NCBI GenBank assembly: GCA_937922815.1
Contig: CALAJP010000136.1
Coordinates: 1 to 46,951 of the forward strand
Source of the DNA: an uncultured Saprospiraceae bacterium
Lineage (GTDB): Bacteria; Bacteroidota; Bacteroidia; Chitinophagales; Saprospiraceae
Length of the DNA stretch: 46,951 nucleotides
Direction: 5' to 3'
Positions 8,440-17,311 of the stretch are shown here, piece by piece (the first letter of the stretch is position 1; each line of letters begins with the position of its first letter). The position numbers were made by a program, and so were the translations under genes. The notes under the pieces were generated by a model, which worked only from the letters and a program-made list of their open reading frames with translations, did no database searches and was not told where the DNA came from.

Positions 8440-9189
8440 TTAATTATTCCAATAAGATTCGTCAAAAAAGACAGGATGTTCGTTTTTGAAATCCGCATCT
8501 AATGTCGCTGAAAGTATAAAATCTACTCTCCTATTATAGCGATTACAACCTTCATTTTTATCTCCACAATCATATTTACTGACGGGCATTTGCTCTCCAA
8601 AAACCTTCGTTCTCAATCGATTCGTATTTACACCATTTAGTATTAAAAAGTCACGTACTGTTTTCGCTCTTTTAATAGATAAATCTAAGTTCGTTTTTGC
8701 ATTACCTGTATTATCAGTATGTCCTTGTATCATTAATTTTAGGTGTGCATATTGAAGCAAAACATCTCTTAATGTCAATAATTTTTCTTTATCTACAAAT
8801 TCTATGGCAGAACTACCTGGTTTAAATAACACGAAATCGGGATAATAATTAACATATTCCTTATTAAAAGGATTCCATTCACTTTTGTTTTGGTCTATTA
8901 AATCTTCCCACACTGGAGATAATTCTGACTTAAATGCTACTAAGTTAAATTTAAGGTTAGGGTATTTAGATGATAATAAAAGTTGATCTTGCTTTGCTTT
9001 TTTAGTAGTGATGTAGGCGTCATAATATAACTGTTCTTTATGCGAATACACCTTTTCCAAATCCGTAGGTTCGAAAATTTGGTCAATGGCATAATTTTGG
9101 GGCAAATTAAAAGCCAAAGAATAGTTTTGTGCGGTAGCCGTAGCAATGCATAGCAATGCTAATGAGCAGTGAATAAAAAATGACTTCAT
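8440..9189 (-). CDS. OmpA-family peptidoglycan-binding protein
   Basis: 249 residues. A signal peptide (MKSFFIHCSLALLCIATATA, cleaved before Q21) has no lipobox Cys at its cleavage site, so export rather than lipidation is likely. Residues 22-115 match no family I recognise. Residues 118-228 are an OmpA C-terminal domain: FKPGSSAIEF, IQGHTDNTG (154-162), the peptidoglycan-contacting Asp in NLDLSIKRA (about 167-175) and Arg in NRRVDF (219-224). A pair of cysteines (208, 215) sits in the DCGDKNEGC insert before NRRVDF, which is common in Bacteroidota members. The likely role is tethering the outer membrane to the cell wall. It is separated from the M16 gene by 117 bases. Confidence 0.9.
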   Translation of the reverse strand: MKSFFIHCSLALLCIATATAQNYSLAFNLPQNYAIDQIFEPTDLEKVYSHKEQLYYDAYITTKKAKQDQLLLSSKYPNLKFNLVAFKSELSPVWEDLIDQNKSEWNPFNKEYVNYYPDFVLFKPGSSAIEFVDKEKLLTLRDVLLQYAHLKLMIQGHTDNTGNAKTNLDLSIKRAKTVRDFLILNGVNTNRLRTKVFGEQMPVSKYDCGDKNEGCNRYNRRVDFILSATLDADFKNEHPVFFDESYWNN

Positions 9190-9666
9190 AATGTTGTTAA
9201 TGGTTGATTTTGATTAGCTTTTCTTGTAAATCGGTTATTTGTTGTTGTGTTATTTTTGTTTTGGCAAGATGTATGCTATTCCTTATTTATTTTAGTTTAA
9301 GTGTAAAAAAACAATAATAATTGCTCTTACTGAAAAAATGCATATTCTAAGAAGCTATATAGTCGTGAATACGATAAAAATAATTACAAATCTCATAAAA
9401 CCTCTTATTTAAAGTACGCATAAGATATTAAAAAAGTTTCTTAAATTCAATTATACATCTACTTTATTTTTAATTCATAATACACTGTCAAATAACAACA
9501 TCTCTTACGAAATATTAATTCAAATGCTCTCTTTATATATATCAAAACTAAGATTGCGTAGCTATTCAGAATAAGTTAGATATAATTATTTGTTTAATTT
9601 TTTCATATATTTGAATAAATAATCCTATCCATTACTGTCGATTTTCAATATATTCTTGATGGTTTT
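9190..9666. other. AT-rich divergent intergenic region
   Basis: These 477 bases separate the minus-strand OmpA gene from the plus-strand glycosyltransferase. The only element I can support is a -7 box for the glycosyltransferase at 9606-9613. I find no good -7 box for the OmpA gene, no RNA gene, no hairpin and no credible small gene. Confidence 0.6.
9606..9613 (+). promoter_or_regulatory. Candidate -7 box of the glycosyltransferase gene
   Basis: TATATTTG matches TAnnTTTG and lies 80 bases before the preferred ATG (9694) or 53 before the upstream one (9667). No -33 TTG is seen at normal spacing. Confidence 0.45.
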
Positions 9667-9693
9667 ATGGGTAAAAAAGAGAGAACCTTAGTG

Positions 9694-10911
9694 ATGCATA
9701 TTCTTCAAGTTTGTAAAAAGTTCCCTTTTCCTCTTCATGACGGCGAATCTATCGCTGTACTTCAACTTAGTAAAGGACTCGTAAGTTTAGGCTGCAAAGT
9801 CAGTTTATTAACCATGAACACTTCTAAACATTACCATACCTTTAGCCAATTACCCAAAGAATTTGCCCATTTCACAGATGTTCATGTTGTAGATGTAGAT
9901 AATCGAGTAACAGCGACAGGGGTGTTTATGAATCTTTTTTCTGCAGACTCTTATCATGTAAGTCGGTTACGGTCCGAAAATTTCGAAACCAAACTAATTG
10001 AATTACTTCGTTGCAACACATTTGATATTATTCAATTAGAAACCACCTACCCTGCTATTTATTTACAAACTATACGGCAAAACTCAGCCGCAAAAATTGT
10101 CATTCGATCACATAATGTTGAATCGTTGATTTGGAAAAGAATGGCTAATAACGGCTCCTTTCTCCAAAAATGGTATTTTAATGAATGTGCCCGAAAACTC
10201 GAAAACTTTGAACAGGATGTGCTATCTCAGATTGATGGTTTAGTCGCAATTACTCAACAAGACTTAATTAATACCAAATTGTCTGGTTGTAAAAAACCAA
10301 TTATAGACCTACCTGTCGGCTTGGATTTAGAAAAATATGCTCTTACTTCCCGTTCTAAAAAGAACATTTCGCTATGTTTTATTGGTTCATTAGATTGGAT
10401 GCCGAACAAAGAAGGCTTGCTCTGGTTCTTGAAAGAATGTTGGACTACGATTTACAAGCAAAATCCAAATATTAAATTTCACATTGCAGGGTCCAACCTT
10501 TCCAAAAAATTCAAAGAACTAAACCTTCCCAATATTGTGTATGAAGGTAAAGTACCTGACGCCAAAAAATTTATTTCAAAACATGACATTATGGTTGTCC
10601 CCATTTTTTCAGGCTCTGGTATTCGAGTAAAAATATTAGAAGGCATGGCATTAGGGAAAACCATAATTACAACCCAAATCGGAAAAGAGGGAATCAATGC
10701 CACTCCATACAAAGAAATATTGGTAGCCAATACCATAAAAACATTTACTTACACCCTCCAAAACTGTATTCAAAAACCAAGTATCTGTAGCACTATTGGA
10801 CTGAATGCTAAAAAACACATTCATCAGAATTACGACAATGATATCATCGCCGCTAAACTATTTAATTTTTACGCTAAAATTACATCTACCGAACATGTAG
10901 AAATATCATAA
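9694..10911 (+). CDS. GT4-type (GT-B fold) glycosyltransferase
   Basis: A cytoplasmic sugar transferase, donor and acceptor unknown. I prefer the ATG at 9694 (MHILQVCKKFPFPLHDGES, 405 residues), because GT-B enzymes of this type begin directly with the first beta strand and this loop; an in-frame ATG at 9667 would add nine polar residues. The N-terminal Rossmann half runs to about residue 180. The C-terminal half starts at FIGSLDWMPNKEG and contains IVVPIFSGSGIRVKILEGMA, the nucleotide-sugar-binding region with a conserved Glu, followed by LGKTIITTQIGKEGI. Relatives are found in exopolysaccharide and surface-glycan loci of Bacteroidota. It stands alone: no other glycan genes are adjacent, and ribB follows after about 100 bases. 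Confidence 0.88.
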   Translation: MHILQVCKKFPFPLHDGESIAVLQLSKGLVSLGCKVSLLTMNTSKHYHTFSQLPKEFAHFTDVHVVDVDNRVTATGVFMNLFSADSYHVSRLRSENFETKLIELLRCNTFDIIQLETTYPAIYLQTIRQNSAAKIVIRSHNVESLIWKRMANNGSFLQKWYFNECARKLENFEQDVLSQIDGLVAITQQDLINTKLSGCKKPIIDLPVGLDLEKYALTSRSKKNISLCFIGSLDWMPNKEGLLWFLKECWTTIYKQNPNIKFHIAGSNLSKKFKELNLPNIVYEGKVPDAKKFISKHDIMVVPIFSGSGIRVKILEGMALGKTIITTQIGKEGINATPYKEILVANTIKTFTYTLQNCIQKPSICSTIGLNAKKHIHQNYDNDIIAAKLFNFYAKITSTEHVEIS

Positions 10912-10943
10912 ACAATTTTAGTTATAAATCATTTAATTAGCAT

Positions 10944-10951
10944 TAACTTTA
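10944..10951 (+). promoter_or_regulatory. Weak -7 box candidate upstream of ribB
   Basis: TAACTTTA differs from TAnnTTTG in the last base and lies 64 bases before the ribB ATG. It is only suggestive. Confidence 0.3.
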
Positions 10952-11015
10952 CGTCGAATTGAGAAAACATGTCCTTGTTTGAATGTAGACTTAGTTCTTT
11001 TGAAAAAAATTATAA

Positions 11016-12131
11016 ATGACTCAAACTAAAAGTACAATGACTTTAAATACCATCCCTGAAGCAATTGCGGACATAAAGGCTGGAAAAATAATTATCGTAG
11101 TAGATGACGAAGATAGAGAAAATGAAGGTGACTTTATTTGTGCTGCCGACTGTGTAACGCCTGAAATAATCAACTTCATGGCTACTCACGGGAGAGGCTT
11201 GATTTGTTCTCCTATCGAAGAAAAAAGAGCAGAGGATTTAGAGTTGGAAATGATGGTAAATTCTAATACTGCTCTACACAATACTGCTTTTACAGTTTCT
11301 ATTGATTTAGTGGGTCATGGTTGTAGTACAGGTATTTCTGCTTATGATAGAGCCACAGGTATTAGGGCATTGTCTAATCCTAACACCAAACCTTCTGACT
11401 TTGCAAGACCAGGGCATATATTTCCTTTGAAAGCAAAAACAGGTGGTGTGTTGAGAAGAACAGGACATACAGAAGCCGCTATTGATTTGGCAAAACTAGC
11501 AGGATACAGCCCCGTAGGTGTTTTAGTAGAAATACTTAACGCCGATGGAACAATGGCACGTTTGCCCGATTTAATAAAAATTGCAGAAGAATTTGATTTA
11601 AAAATCATTTCTATAGCTGATTTGGTTGCTTATCGCATGCAAAACGAAAGAATCATCAAAAGAGAATTAACGACTTCTTTCGAAACCAAATTGGGTACTT
11701 TTGAACTGACGGCTTATCGACAAATTACTTCTGATGATGTTCATATTGCCATCAAAAAAGGAAGTTGGAATTTAGATGAACCTGTAATGGTCAGAGTCCA
11801 AAATAGTAATCATATTTTGAGTCCTGTGTTGCCTGATTTTGGTTGTGATATCATGGATGTTCTAAAACAGATTTCTGAAGAAGGCAAAGGGGTTTTAATT
11901 TTAATGCGTCATGGCGATAAAAACGAAGACATTATCGAGGTGCTTAAAAACTTAAACAAACCTGACCCTAATTATTCTAACGCTATGGAATTAAGAGATT
12001 TTGGTGTAGGTGCTCAAATCATTAGAGATTTAAGTGTTTCCAAAATTAGATTATTGAGCAATTCTGCTCCTAAAAATATCGCTTTGGAAGGATATGGAAT
12101 TGAAATAGTGGAGAATGTGAAACTGAAATAG
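11016..12131 (+). CDS. ribB: 3,4-dihydroxy-2-butanone-4-phosphate synthase fused to a degenerate GTP cyclohydrolase II domain
   Basis: 371 residues. The first half (about 8-210) is a complete RibB, converting ribulose 5-phosphate to the four-carbon riboflavin precursor: DDEDRENEGDF (30-40, acidic metal/substrate loop), HGRGLICSPI (58-67), HTAFT-like HNTAFTV (88-94) and RTGHTEAAIDL (148-158) are all present. The second half (about 215-371) aligns in position with GTP cyclohydrolase II but lacks the GDVFGSLRCDC zinc cysteines and the MRQEGRGIGL loop; only MRHGD (297-301) recalls the latter. It is therefore unlikely to make the pyrimidine precursor from GTP, so a separate RibA should exist elsewhere. 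Similar RibB-plus-dead-RibA proteins have been called RibBX in other bacteria. ATG 11037 (M8) is an alternative start. Confidence 0.93.
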   Translation: MTQTKSTMTLNTIPEAIADIKAGKIIIVVDDEDRENEGDFICAADCVTPEIINFMATHGRGLICSPIEEKRAEDLELEMMVNSNTALHNTAFTVSIDLVGHGCSTGISAYDRATGIRALSNPNTKPSDFARPGHIFPLKAKTGGVLRRTGHTEAAIDLAKLAGYSPVGVLVEILNADGTMARLPDLIKIAEEFDLKIISIADLVAYRMQNERIIKRELTTSFETKLGTFELTAYRQITSDDVHIAIKKGSWNLDEPVMVRVQNSNHILSPVLPDFGCDIMDVLKQISEEGKGVLILMRHGDKNEDIIEVLKNLNKPDPNYSNAMELRDFGVGAQIIRDLSVSKIRLLSNSAPKNIALEGYGIEIVENVKLK

Positions 12132-12261
12132 TCCAAATAAGGCTCGACTTCGTTTTAAAACATACATTTTAATTTTTTGTATTTGATTCTTAGTTTAGAA
12201 TGAAATATTTTGAAGTCCATTTTACGTTAACTTATTAAATAATATCTTAGAAAAAATAACA

Positions 12262-12585
12262 ATGGAAAACAACAATAACGATAAAAATCAAATTAATATA
12301 GAAATTCCTGAGGAAATAGCTGAAGGAACTTACTCTAATTTAGCAATCATTTCGCATTCTTCTTCCGAGTTTGTTCTTGATTTTATTCGCTTAGTACCTA
12401 ATGTTCCCAAAGCGAAAGTGAAATCCAGAATTATCATGACTCCTCAACATGCGAAACGATTATTGAAAGCATTGCAAGATAATGTAAATAAATTTGAGAA
12501 TAAAAATGGAAATATCGGTAGTGATGATAGTGAACCGCCAAGTTTTCCGCCGATGAATTTTAACACTCCTCCTGCAATGGCATAA
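12262..12585 (+). CDS. DUF3467 protein
   Basis: 107 residues, matching the DUF3467 family by the core AEGTYSNLAIISHSSSEFVLDF, followed by PKAKVKSRIIMTPQHAKRLLKAL. The ends are low in complexity (Asn-rich start, Pro-rich tail). The family is conserved in Bacteroidota and its biochemical role is unknown; some distant homologues are linked to gas-vesicle or stress functions, but nothing in this sequence assigns one. It sits 43 bases before the LysM gene and 131 after ribB, and is probably the first gene of the DUF3467-LysM-CBS operon. Confidence 0.85.
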   Translation: MENNNNDKNQINIEIPEEIAEGTYSNLAIISHSSSEFVLDFIRLVPNVPKAKVKSRIIMTPQHAKRLLKALQDNVNKFENKNGNIGSDDSEPPSFPPMNFNTPPAMA

Positions 12586-12628
12586 ATCGTTAAAAACATC
12601 ATTTATTTTCATTCAATTTAAACTAATA

Positions 12629-13483
12629 ATGATTCGAATTATTACAGTTCTGTTATTGACATATTGCAGTTCTTTGTCTTTGTTTGCTCAAAATATTTAT
12701 GAAGCAAATGACCCCAGAGATACTGTTTTTTTAGAAATGACATCTGATAGAGACTTCACCATTATTCATAAAGTTGGTGTTGCAGAAACCGTTCAGAGCC
12801 TATCAAATTTATTCGGTGTGTCAACCACTCAAATTTATGCGAACAACGGTAAACTTCCTTCTTCGAATAGTATTCCGTTGAAAAAAGAAAGTTTGGTTCG
12901 TATTCCTATTAACAATGATTTGATTATCAAAGATGTCAACCAATTGAATGAATATCCCAACGCAAAATCTATTTTCTACATCGTAAAACCAAACGAAACG
13001 CTTTATAGAATAGCTAAAACAAGGTTAAATATTCCTTTGGAAGAATTAAAATTGTGGAACGGAATGACTTCTAATAACATCCACCCCAAAGACTTAATTC
13101 GTGTAGGTTGGTTTGATTTGGATTATTCTCGACAAAAAAGAGTAAAGCAAAAAAGAGAGGCTTACACTATAATTAACGAAGAATTGGCGGGTGTCTATAA
13201 GAAACAACGAGATTATACTAAGGAACATAAACAAGCGGGTGCTGCAGTACAAGCAAGTGCTAAGTCCACTCGTGATGATTATGTAATGCACCGTACGGCA
13301 AAAATTGGCTCAATTGTTTCTATCATTAATCCAATGAATAAACACGTCGCATTTGCCGAAGTTATTGGAAGAATTCCTCTGACACATGACAAATCGGTGA
13401 TGCTTGTTGTCCCTTCTATTTTAGCGAAAAAGTTAGGTGTTCGGGATAATAAATTCTATGTAAAAATGAGATATATAAAATAA
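12629..13483 (+). CDS. Secreted LysM protein with a C-terminal RlpA-like double-psi barrel
   Basis: 284 residues. A signal peptide (about 1-21, ending LFAQ) exports it to the periplasm or surface. Two LysM modules follow: a divergent one at about 46-95 (HKVGVAETVQSLSNLFGVS) and a clearer one at about 115-160 (YIVKPNETLYRIAKTRLNIP, then LKLWNGM). A Lys/Gln-rich linker leads to a domain (about 210-284) resembling the double-psi beta-barrel of RlpA and related proteins (HRTAKIGSIVSIINPMN, then EVIGRIP and a KKLGV helix). The catalytic Asp expected of lytic transglycosylases is not evident, so wall binding without cleavage is likely. The stop is 6 bases before the CBS-type gene. Confidence 0.85.
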   Translation: MIRIITVLLLTYCSSLSLFAQNIYEANDPRDTVFLEMTSDRDFTIIHKVGVAETVQSLSNLFGVSTTQIYANNGKLPSSNSIPLKKESLVRIPINNDLIIKDVNQLNEYPNAKSIFYIVKPNETLYRIAKTRLNIPLEELKLWNGMTSNNIHPKDLIRVGWFDLDYSRQKRVKQKREAYTIINEELAGVYKKQRDYTKEHKQAGAAVQASAKSTRDDYVMHRTAKIGSIVSIINPMNKHVAFAEVIGRIPLTHDKSVMLVVPSILAKKLGVRDNKFYVKMRYIK

Positions 13484-13489
13484 ATAAAA

Positions 13490-14848
13490 ATGAAAATTCT
13501 TAATAATATTCTCGAAGCAATAGGGAATACACCTTTGGTGAAAATCAATAAAATCACTAAAGACATTGAAGCAGATGTTTACCTAAAGCTTGAAACCGTC
13601 AATCCTGGTCATTCTATAAAAGACAGAATGGCGTTAAAAATGCTTGAAGATGCTGAAAAGGCGGGCAAATTGAAGCCTGGAGGCACCATCATTGAATGTA
13701 CTTCTGGCAATACGGGTATGGGATTGGCAATTGCGGCTTGTGTAAAAGGTTATAAATCTATTTTCACTACCAACGATAAACAATCCAAAGAAAAATTTGA
13801 TTTACTGAGAGCGATGGGCTCTGAAGTTATCGTCTGCCCTACCAATGTAGAACCTGACGACGAAAAATCTTATTATTCTGTGGCTAAAAGATTGAGCGAA
13901 GAAGTTCCTAATTCTTTTTGGTTCAATCAATACGATAATCTATCGAATAGACAAGCACATTACGAATCTACTGGCCCCGAAATATGGGAACAAACCAATG
14001 GCGAAGTCACACATATTATTGTAGGAGTAGGTACAGGTGGAACTATATCAGGTACAGGAAAATACATCAAAGAACAAAACCAAAATGTTCAGATGATTGG
14101 TATTGATACTTATGGAAGTGTGTTTAAAAAATATCATGAAACAGGCGAATTCGACGAAAAAGAAATCTACCCTTACATTACCGAAGGTATCGGAGAAGAT
14201 ATTCTTCCCAAGAATGTCGATTTTGAGGTAATAGACCACTTCGAAAAGGTATCGGATAAAGATGGGGCGTTGATGGCTCGTCGCATTGCCAAAGAAGAAG
14301 GTATTTTGTTAGGCTATTCTGCAGGTTCTGCGTTTGCAGGATTATTACAACTGAAAGATAAGTTCAAAAAAGGAGATAAAGTAGTTGTCATTATTCATGA
14401 CCACGGGAGTCGTTATGTAGGTAAAATTTATAATGATGATTGGATGCGTGAACGAGGCTTTCTTGACGATGATGCTAAAGTAAAAGATATTTTAGCTACC
14501 AAAGATTTCAAAAATATCATTACTGTTGACAAAACGGAATCTTTGGACAAGGTATTGAAAGTCATGAAATCAAATGATATTTCACAAATTCCTGTTCTTG
14601 ACAATGGTGAGCCTATCGGTTCTATTTCGGAAAATAAAATCTTGAATATTTTATTAGAAGATGCCAATGGGCTGAAAAACAAACAAGTTGAAAGTGCTAT
14701 GGAAAGTCCTTTTCCTGTTGTATCGCCCAATATGAGTTGGAAACAAGCCTTAAAACATATCAATGAATCTCATTCTGCTGTTTTGTGCAAAGACTTCACA
14801 GGTTCTTTTCATATCTTAACACCTTATGATTTGATGCAATTTGTTTAA
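13490..14848 (+). CDS. Cystathionine beta-synthase-type PLP enzyme with paired CBS domains
   Basis: 452 residues. The catalytic part (1-330) is a fold-type II PLP enzyme of the cysteine-synthase/cystathionine beta-synthase group: SIKDRMA with PLP-binding K44, the substrate loop TSGNTGMG (71-78) and the phosphate-binding GVGTGGTISGTG (179-190). The C-terminal part (about 345-450) has two CBS domains (ISQIPVLDNGEPIGSIS is typical), the arrangement of eukaryotic CBS and its bacterial relatives rather than of CysK. Likely reaction: serine, or O-acetylserine, plus homocysteine or sulfide to cystathionine or cysteine; substrate choice cannot be read from the sequence. The CBS pair may sense adenosyl ligands, as in related enzymes. 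It is the last gene of its operon, with a clear terminator 16 bases after the stop. Confidence 0.92.
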   Translation: MKILNNILEAIGNTPLVKINKITKDIEADVYLKLETVNPGHSIKDRMALKMLEDAEKAGKLKPGGTIIECTSGNTGMGLAIAACVKGYKSIFTTNDKQSKEKFDLLRAMGSEVIVCPTNVEPDDEKSYYSVAKRLSEEVPNSFWFNQYDNLSNRQAHYESTGPEIWEQTNGEVTHIIVGVGTGGTISGTGKYIKEQNQNVQMIGIDTYGSVFKKYHETGEFDEKEIYPYITEGIGEDILPKNVDFEVIDHFEKVSDKDGALMARRIAKEEGILLGYSAGSAFAGLLQLKDKFKKGDKVVVIIHDHGSRYVGKIYNDDWMRERGFLDDDAKVKDILATKDFKNIITVDKTESLDKVLKVMKSNDISQIPVLDNGEPIGSISENKILNILLEDANGLKNKQVESAMESPFPVVSPNMSWKQALKHINESHSAVLCKDFTGSFHILTPYDLMQFV

Positions 14849-14863
14849 CAAAAGATATAATTC

Positions 14864-14900
14864 AACCCCGAGTTTTTGAGAAAATTCGGGGTTTTGTTTT
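14864..14900 (+). terminator. Rho-independent terminator after the CBS-type gene
   Basis: An 8-bp stem AACCCCGA (14864-14871) against TCGGGGTT (14886-14893), with a 14-nt loop, is followed by TTGTTTT. Confidence 0.88.
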
Positions 14901-14971
14901 TGGAGCGTTTGGATTATGAGTAAGGTTTTGATGTCCCCCTCTCCAAATTTCCAAGAATCCCTTAAAATCCT

Positions 14972-14979
14972 TATCTTTG
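14972..14979 (+). promoter_or_regulatory. Candidate -7 box of the Rpn-family gene
   Basis: TATCTTTG matches TAnnTTTG and ends 19 bases before the ATG. No TTG is found at the -33 distance. Confidence 0.45.
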
Positions 14980-14998
14980 AAAAAACAAGAATAAGAAA

Positions 14999-15919
14999 AT
15001 GGCTAAGAAGGCAAGAACATTAATCAGTTTTGATTGGGCATTGAAAAAACTGCTGCGTCAAAAAGCAAATTTTGATATTTTGGAAGGGTTTCTTTCTGAA
15101 TTATTAAAAGAAAATGTGATTGTAAAAAGCGTCTTGGAATCTGAATCTAACAAAAAGGAAGAAGAACAAAAATTCAATATCGTTGATATTTTAGTCGAAG
15201 ACACGAAAGGGCAACTTATTATTATTGAAATTCAACACAATCGAGAAGTTGATTATTTGTATCGAATGTTGTTCGCAACTTCCAAGGTTACGGGAGAGTA
15301 TTTAGAAGAGGGAATGCCTTATCAAAATATAAAAAAAGCATACAGCATCAATCTTTTATATTTTGAAATTGGTTTTGGTAACGACTATATCTATCATGGT
15401 ACAACCCGATTCAAAGGAATCCACCTCAATGATGAACTACAATTATCTGCTAGCCAAAAGAAGCATCTATTAAAAGAAAAAGTCCATGAAATATTCCCAG
15501 AATATTATGTAATCCAAATCAATAAGTTTGACGACTTGGCTAAAGATACCTTAGATGAATGGATTTATTTTCTAAAAAATACCAAGCTACCTGAGAATTA
15601 TTCGGCAAAAGGATTGGATAAGGTTCAAGAGAAACTAGACTACGATGCGATGACCAAACAACAACAAATAGATTATGATGCTCATCAAAAGTATTTGATT
15701 TCCGAAAGAAACATAATTTCTACCGCTAAAATGGAAGGTAAAGAAGAAGGAATTGAAAAAGGTCTTCAAATTGGCATTGAAAAGGGTGAGAAACTTGGCG
15801 AACATAAAAAAGCCAAATTCGCCGCCTGCCAAATGAAAAAAGACGGGATGTCACTTGAATTGATTGCTAAATATACGGGTTTGTCTGTCTCTGAGATTGA
15901 GGCTTTGAATTGTGAGTAA
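14999..15919 (+). CDS. Rpn/PDDEXK_2-family nuclease (recombination-promoting nuclease or putative transposase)
   Basis: 306 residues. The N-terminus (FDWALKKLLRQKANFDILEGFL) and the core are typical of the Rpn/PD-(D/E)XK family often annotated as transposase. The active-site residues are D63 (in NIVDILVED) and E77-x-Q79 (IIIEIQ), the family's usual variant with Gln in place of Lys. The C-terminal part (about 240-290) has repeated short GxxxGxxxG turns rich in Glu and Lys (EGKEEGIEKGLQIGIEKGEK), then MSLELIAKYTGLSVSEI, a helix-turn-helix-like end. Rpn proteins of enteric bacteria stimulate RecA-independent recombination; in Bacteroidota they form large, variable families. No inverted repeats or target duplication are visible, so there is no evidence of a complete mobile element. 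It has its own -7 box. Confidence 0.88.
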   Translation: MAKKARTLISFDWALKKLLRQKANFDILEGFLSELLKENVIVKSVLESESNKKEEEQKFNIVDILVEDTKGQLIIIEIQHNREVDYLYRMLFATSKVTGEYLEEGMPYQNIKKAYSINLLYFEIGFGNDYIYHGTTRFKGIHLNDELQLSASQKKHLLKEKVHEIFPEYYVIQINKFDDLAKDTLDEWIYFLKNTKLPENYSAKGLDKVQEKLDYDAMTKQQQIDYDAHQKYLISERNIISTAKMEGKEEGIEKGLQIGIEKGEKLGEHKKAKFAACQMKKDGMSLELIAKYTGLSVSEIEALNCE

Positions 15920-16027
15920 GGTTTTTGGTTGTTTGATTTAGCTATTGAGAAATAATACCTTTTAACTAAACTTCGTGTCAGAAATTTTGACTAACTTCAG
16001 TTTAATATTGACAATAATTCAGTTACC

Positions 16028-17308
16028 ATGCAATCAAGAAACATATCAAAAAGAGGCTTAAAAGCAGGAAGTTCTTCTCCTCGAATAGACTTAGAAATCT
16101 ATTTTGAAGCATTAGGAAACCTATACCATAAAAAAGAAAATCCTGAAGGTATTTTACTTTTGAATATGGCGGAGAATAAGTTGGCTTGGAACTTATGCAA
16201 AGAAAAGATCAATGCATATAGTCAAACTCCTATCCCAGAGTGGGTTGCTGGGTACACCGATATAAAAGGGGACATTTCCACTAGAGAGGCCATTGCTGAT
16301 TATATGGAAAACTACTTTAGCAAATGCGAAATAAACCCCGATACCATTGCTATTGCCTCGGGAGCAACGGGGGCTATTGAAGTAACGACATTTTTATTAG
16401 CAAACCCAAATGACGTAGTTGTTATTCCTTCGCCTTCCTATAGCGTTTATGACCAAGACATTAAGCACTATTCAGGCTTAGAGAAGTATTGTTTACAAAC
16501 TCATACTTCATTTTCAAGCTCTGCTAGTGATTATAAAATCAGTATTGACCAATTAGAGAAGGCAAAAAAAGACATCGAAAAATCTGGAAAAGATTTTAAA
16601 ATATTAATTATTACCAGTCCAGATAATCCCACTGGAATTGGTTATGAATCTGAAGAATTAAAAACCATCGCTAGTTGGTGTATAGCACATGAAGTACACT
16701 TTGTCGTAAACGAAATTTACGGAATGACTGTTTTACCAAACACTCATTTCCAAAAAACTTCTTTTGCCCAAATTATGTCCGAACATCAAAGTGATTTTTT
16801 ACATCTGTGGTCAGCCGTTTCTAAAGATTTTGGAATCTCAGGCTTTAGGTTTGGGTGGATTCATAGTCATAACGAAGCATTAATGAATGGAATTTCACAA
16901 ACCAATTTGGGGCATTCCGTTTCTAACCATACCCAATTTATCATTTCACAATTATTGACTGACACTCCGTTTTTGGACCGTTATTTTGTTGATTTTCAGC
17001 AACAGATGGAGAAATCTTATCTTTTAGTTACTAAAACTTTAGACCGTATAGGTGTTCCTTATTTAGAAAATATAGGGAGCATGTTTATTTGGGCCGATTT
17101 TTCAAGTTTTTTGAATGAAGGTTCTTATGCTTCAGAGATGGAATTGTGGAAAGATATTTATAACAAGTGTCAAATTTTAGTAACGCCAGGAGGCGGAATG
17201 GGACATCAATATTTCGGTGCGTTTAGAATTGTATATCCAAATTTGGTGTATAATGATTTGGTTATTGCGATGAAAAAATTAGAGCATTATTTTTTAAAGG
17301 AACGATAA
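16028..17308 (+). CDS. Fold-type I PLP aminotransferase (class I/II), ACC-synthase-like
   Basis: 426 residues. The N-terminal AENKLAWNL and EWVAGYTDIKGD segments and the core PSPSYSVYDQD, ITSPDNPTG (195-203), SKDFGISGFRFGW (265-277; K266 is the Schiff-base Lys, R274 the phosphate or carboxylate Arg) resemble aminotransferases related to 1-aminocyclopropane-1-carboxylate synthase. The substrate cannot be told. One residue is unusual: the position that normally supplies Asp to the PLP pyridine nitrogen (DEIY) is Asn228 (VVNEIYG). The gene lies alone between the Rpn gene and a bidirectional terminator. The 108 bases upstream show no clear promoter. Confidence 0.88.
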   Translation: MQSRNISKRGLKAGSSSPRIDLEIYFEALGNLYHKKENPEGILLLNMAENKLAWNLCKEKINAYSQTPIPEWVAGYTDIKGDISTREAIADYMENYFSKCEINPDTIAIASGATGAIEVTTFLLANPNDVVVIPSPSYSVYDQDIKHYSGLEKYCLQTHTSFSSSASDYKISIDQLEKAKKDIEKSGKDFKILIITSPDNPTGIGYESEELKTIASWCIAHEVHFVVNEIYGMTVLPNTHFQKTSFAQIMSEHQSDFLHLWSAVSKDFGISGFRFGWIHSHNEALMNGISQTNLGHSVSNHTQFIISQLLTDTPFLDRYFVDFQQQMEKSYLLVTKTLDRIGVPYLENIGSMFIWADFSSFLNEGSYASEMELWKDIYNKCQILVTPGGGMGHQYFGAFRIVYPNLVYNDLVIAMKKLEHYFLKER

Positions 17309-17311
17309 AGA

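Noticed and set aside
9338-9412. 24-codon open frame beginning MHIL in the intergenic region
   Set aside because: AT-rich, without promoter or homology, and no coding signal; most likely chance.
12203-12238. Short open frame before the DUF3467 gene
   Set aside because: Only about 11 codons, without any support.
15965-16005. Imperfect inverted repeat before the aminotransferase gene (TAAACT...GTCA...TGAC...AGTTTA)
   Set aside because: Arms are short and unevenly spaced, so chance is the simplest account.
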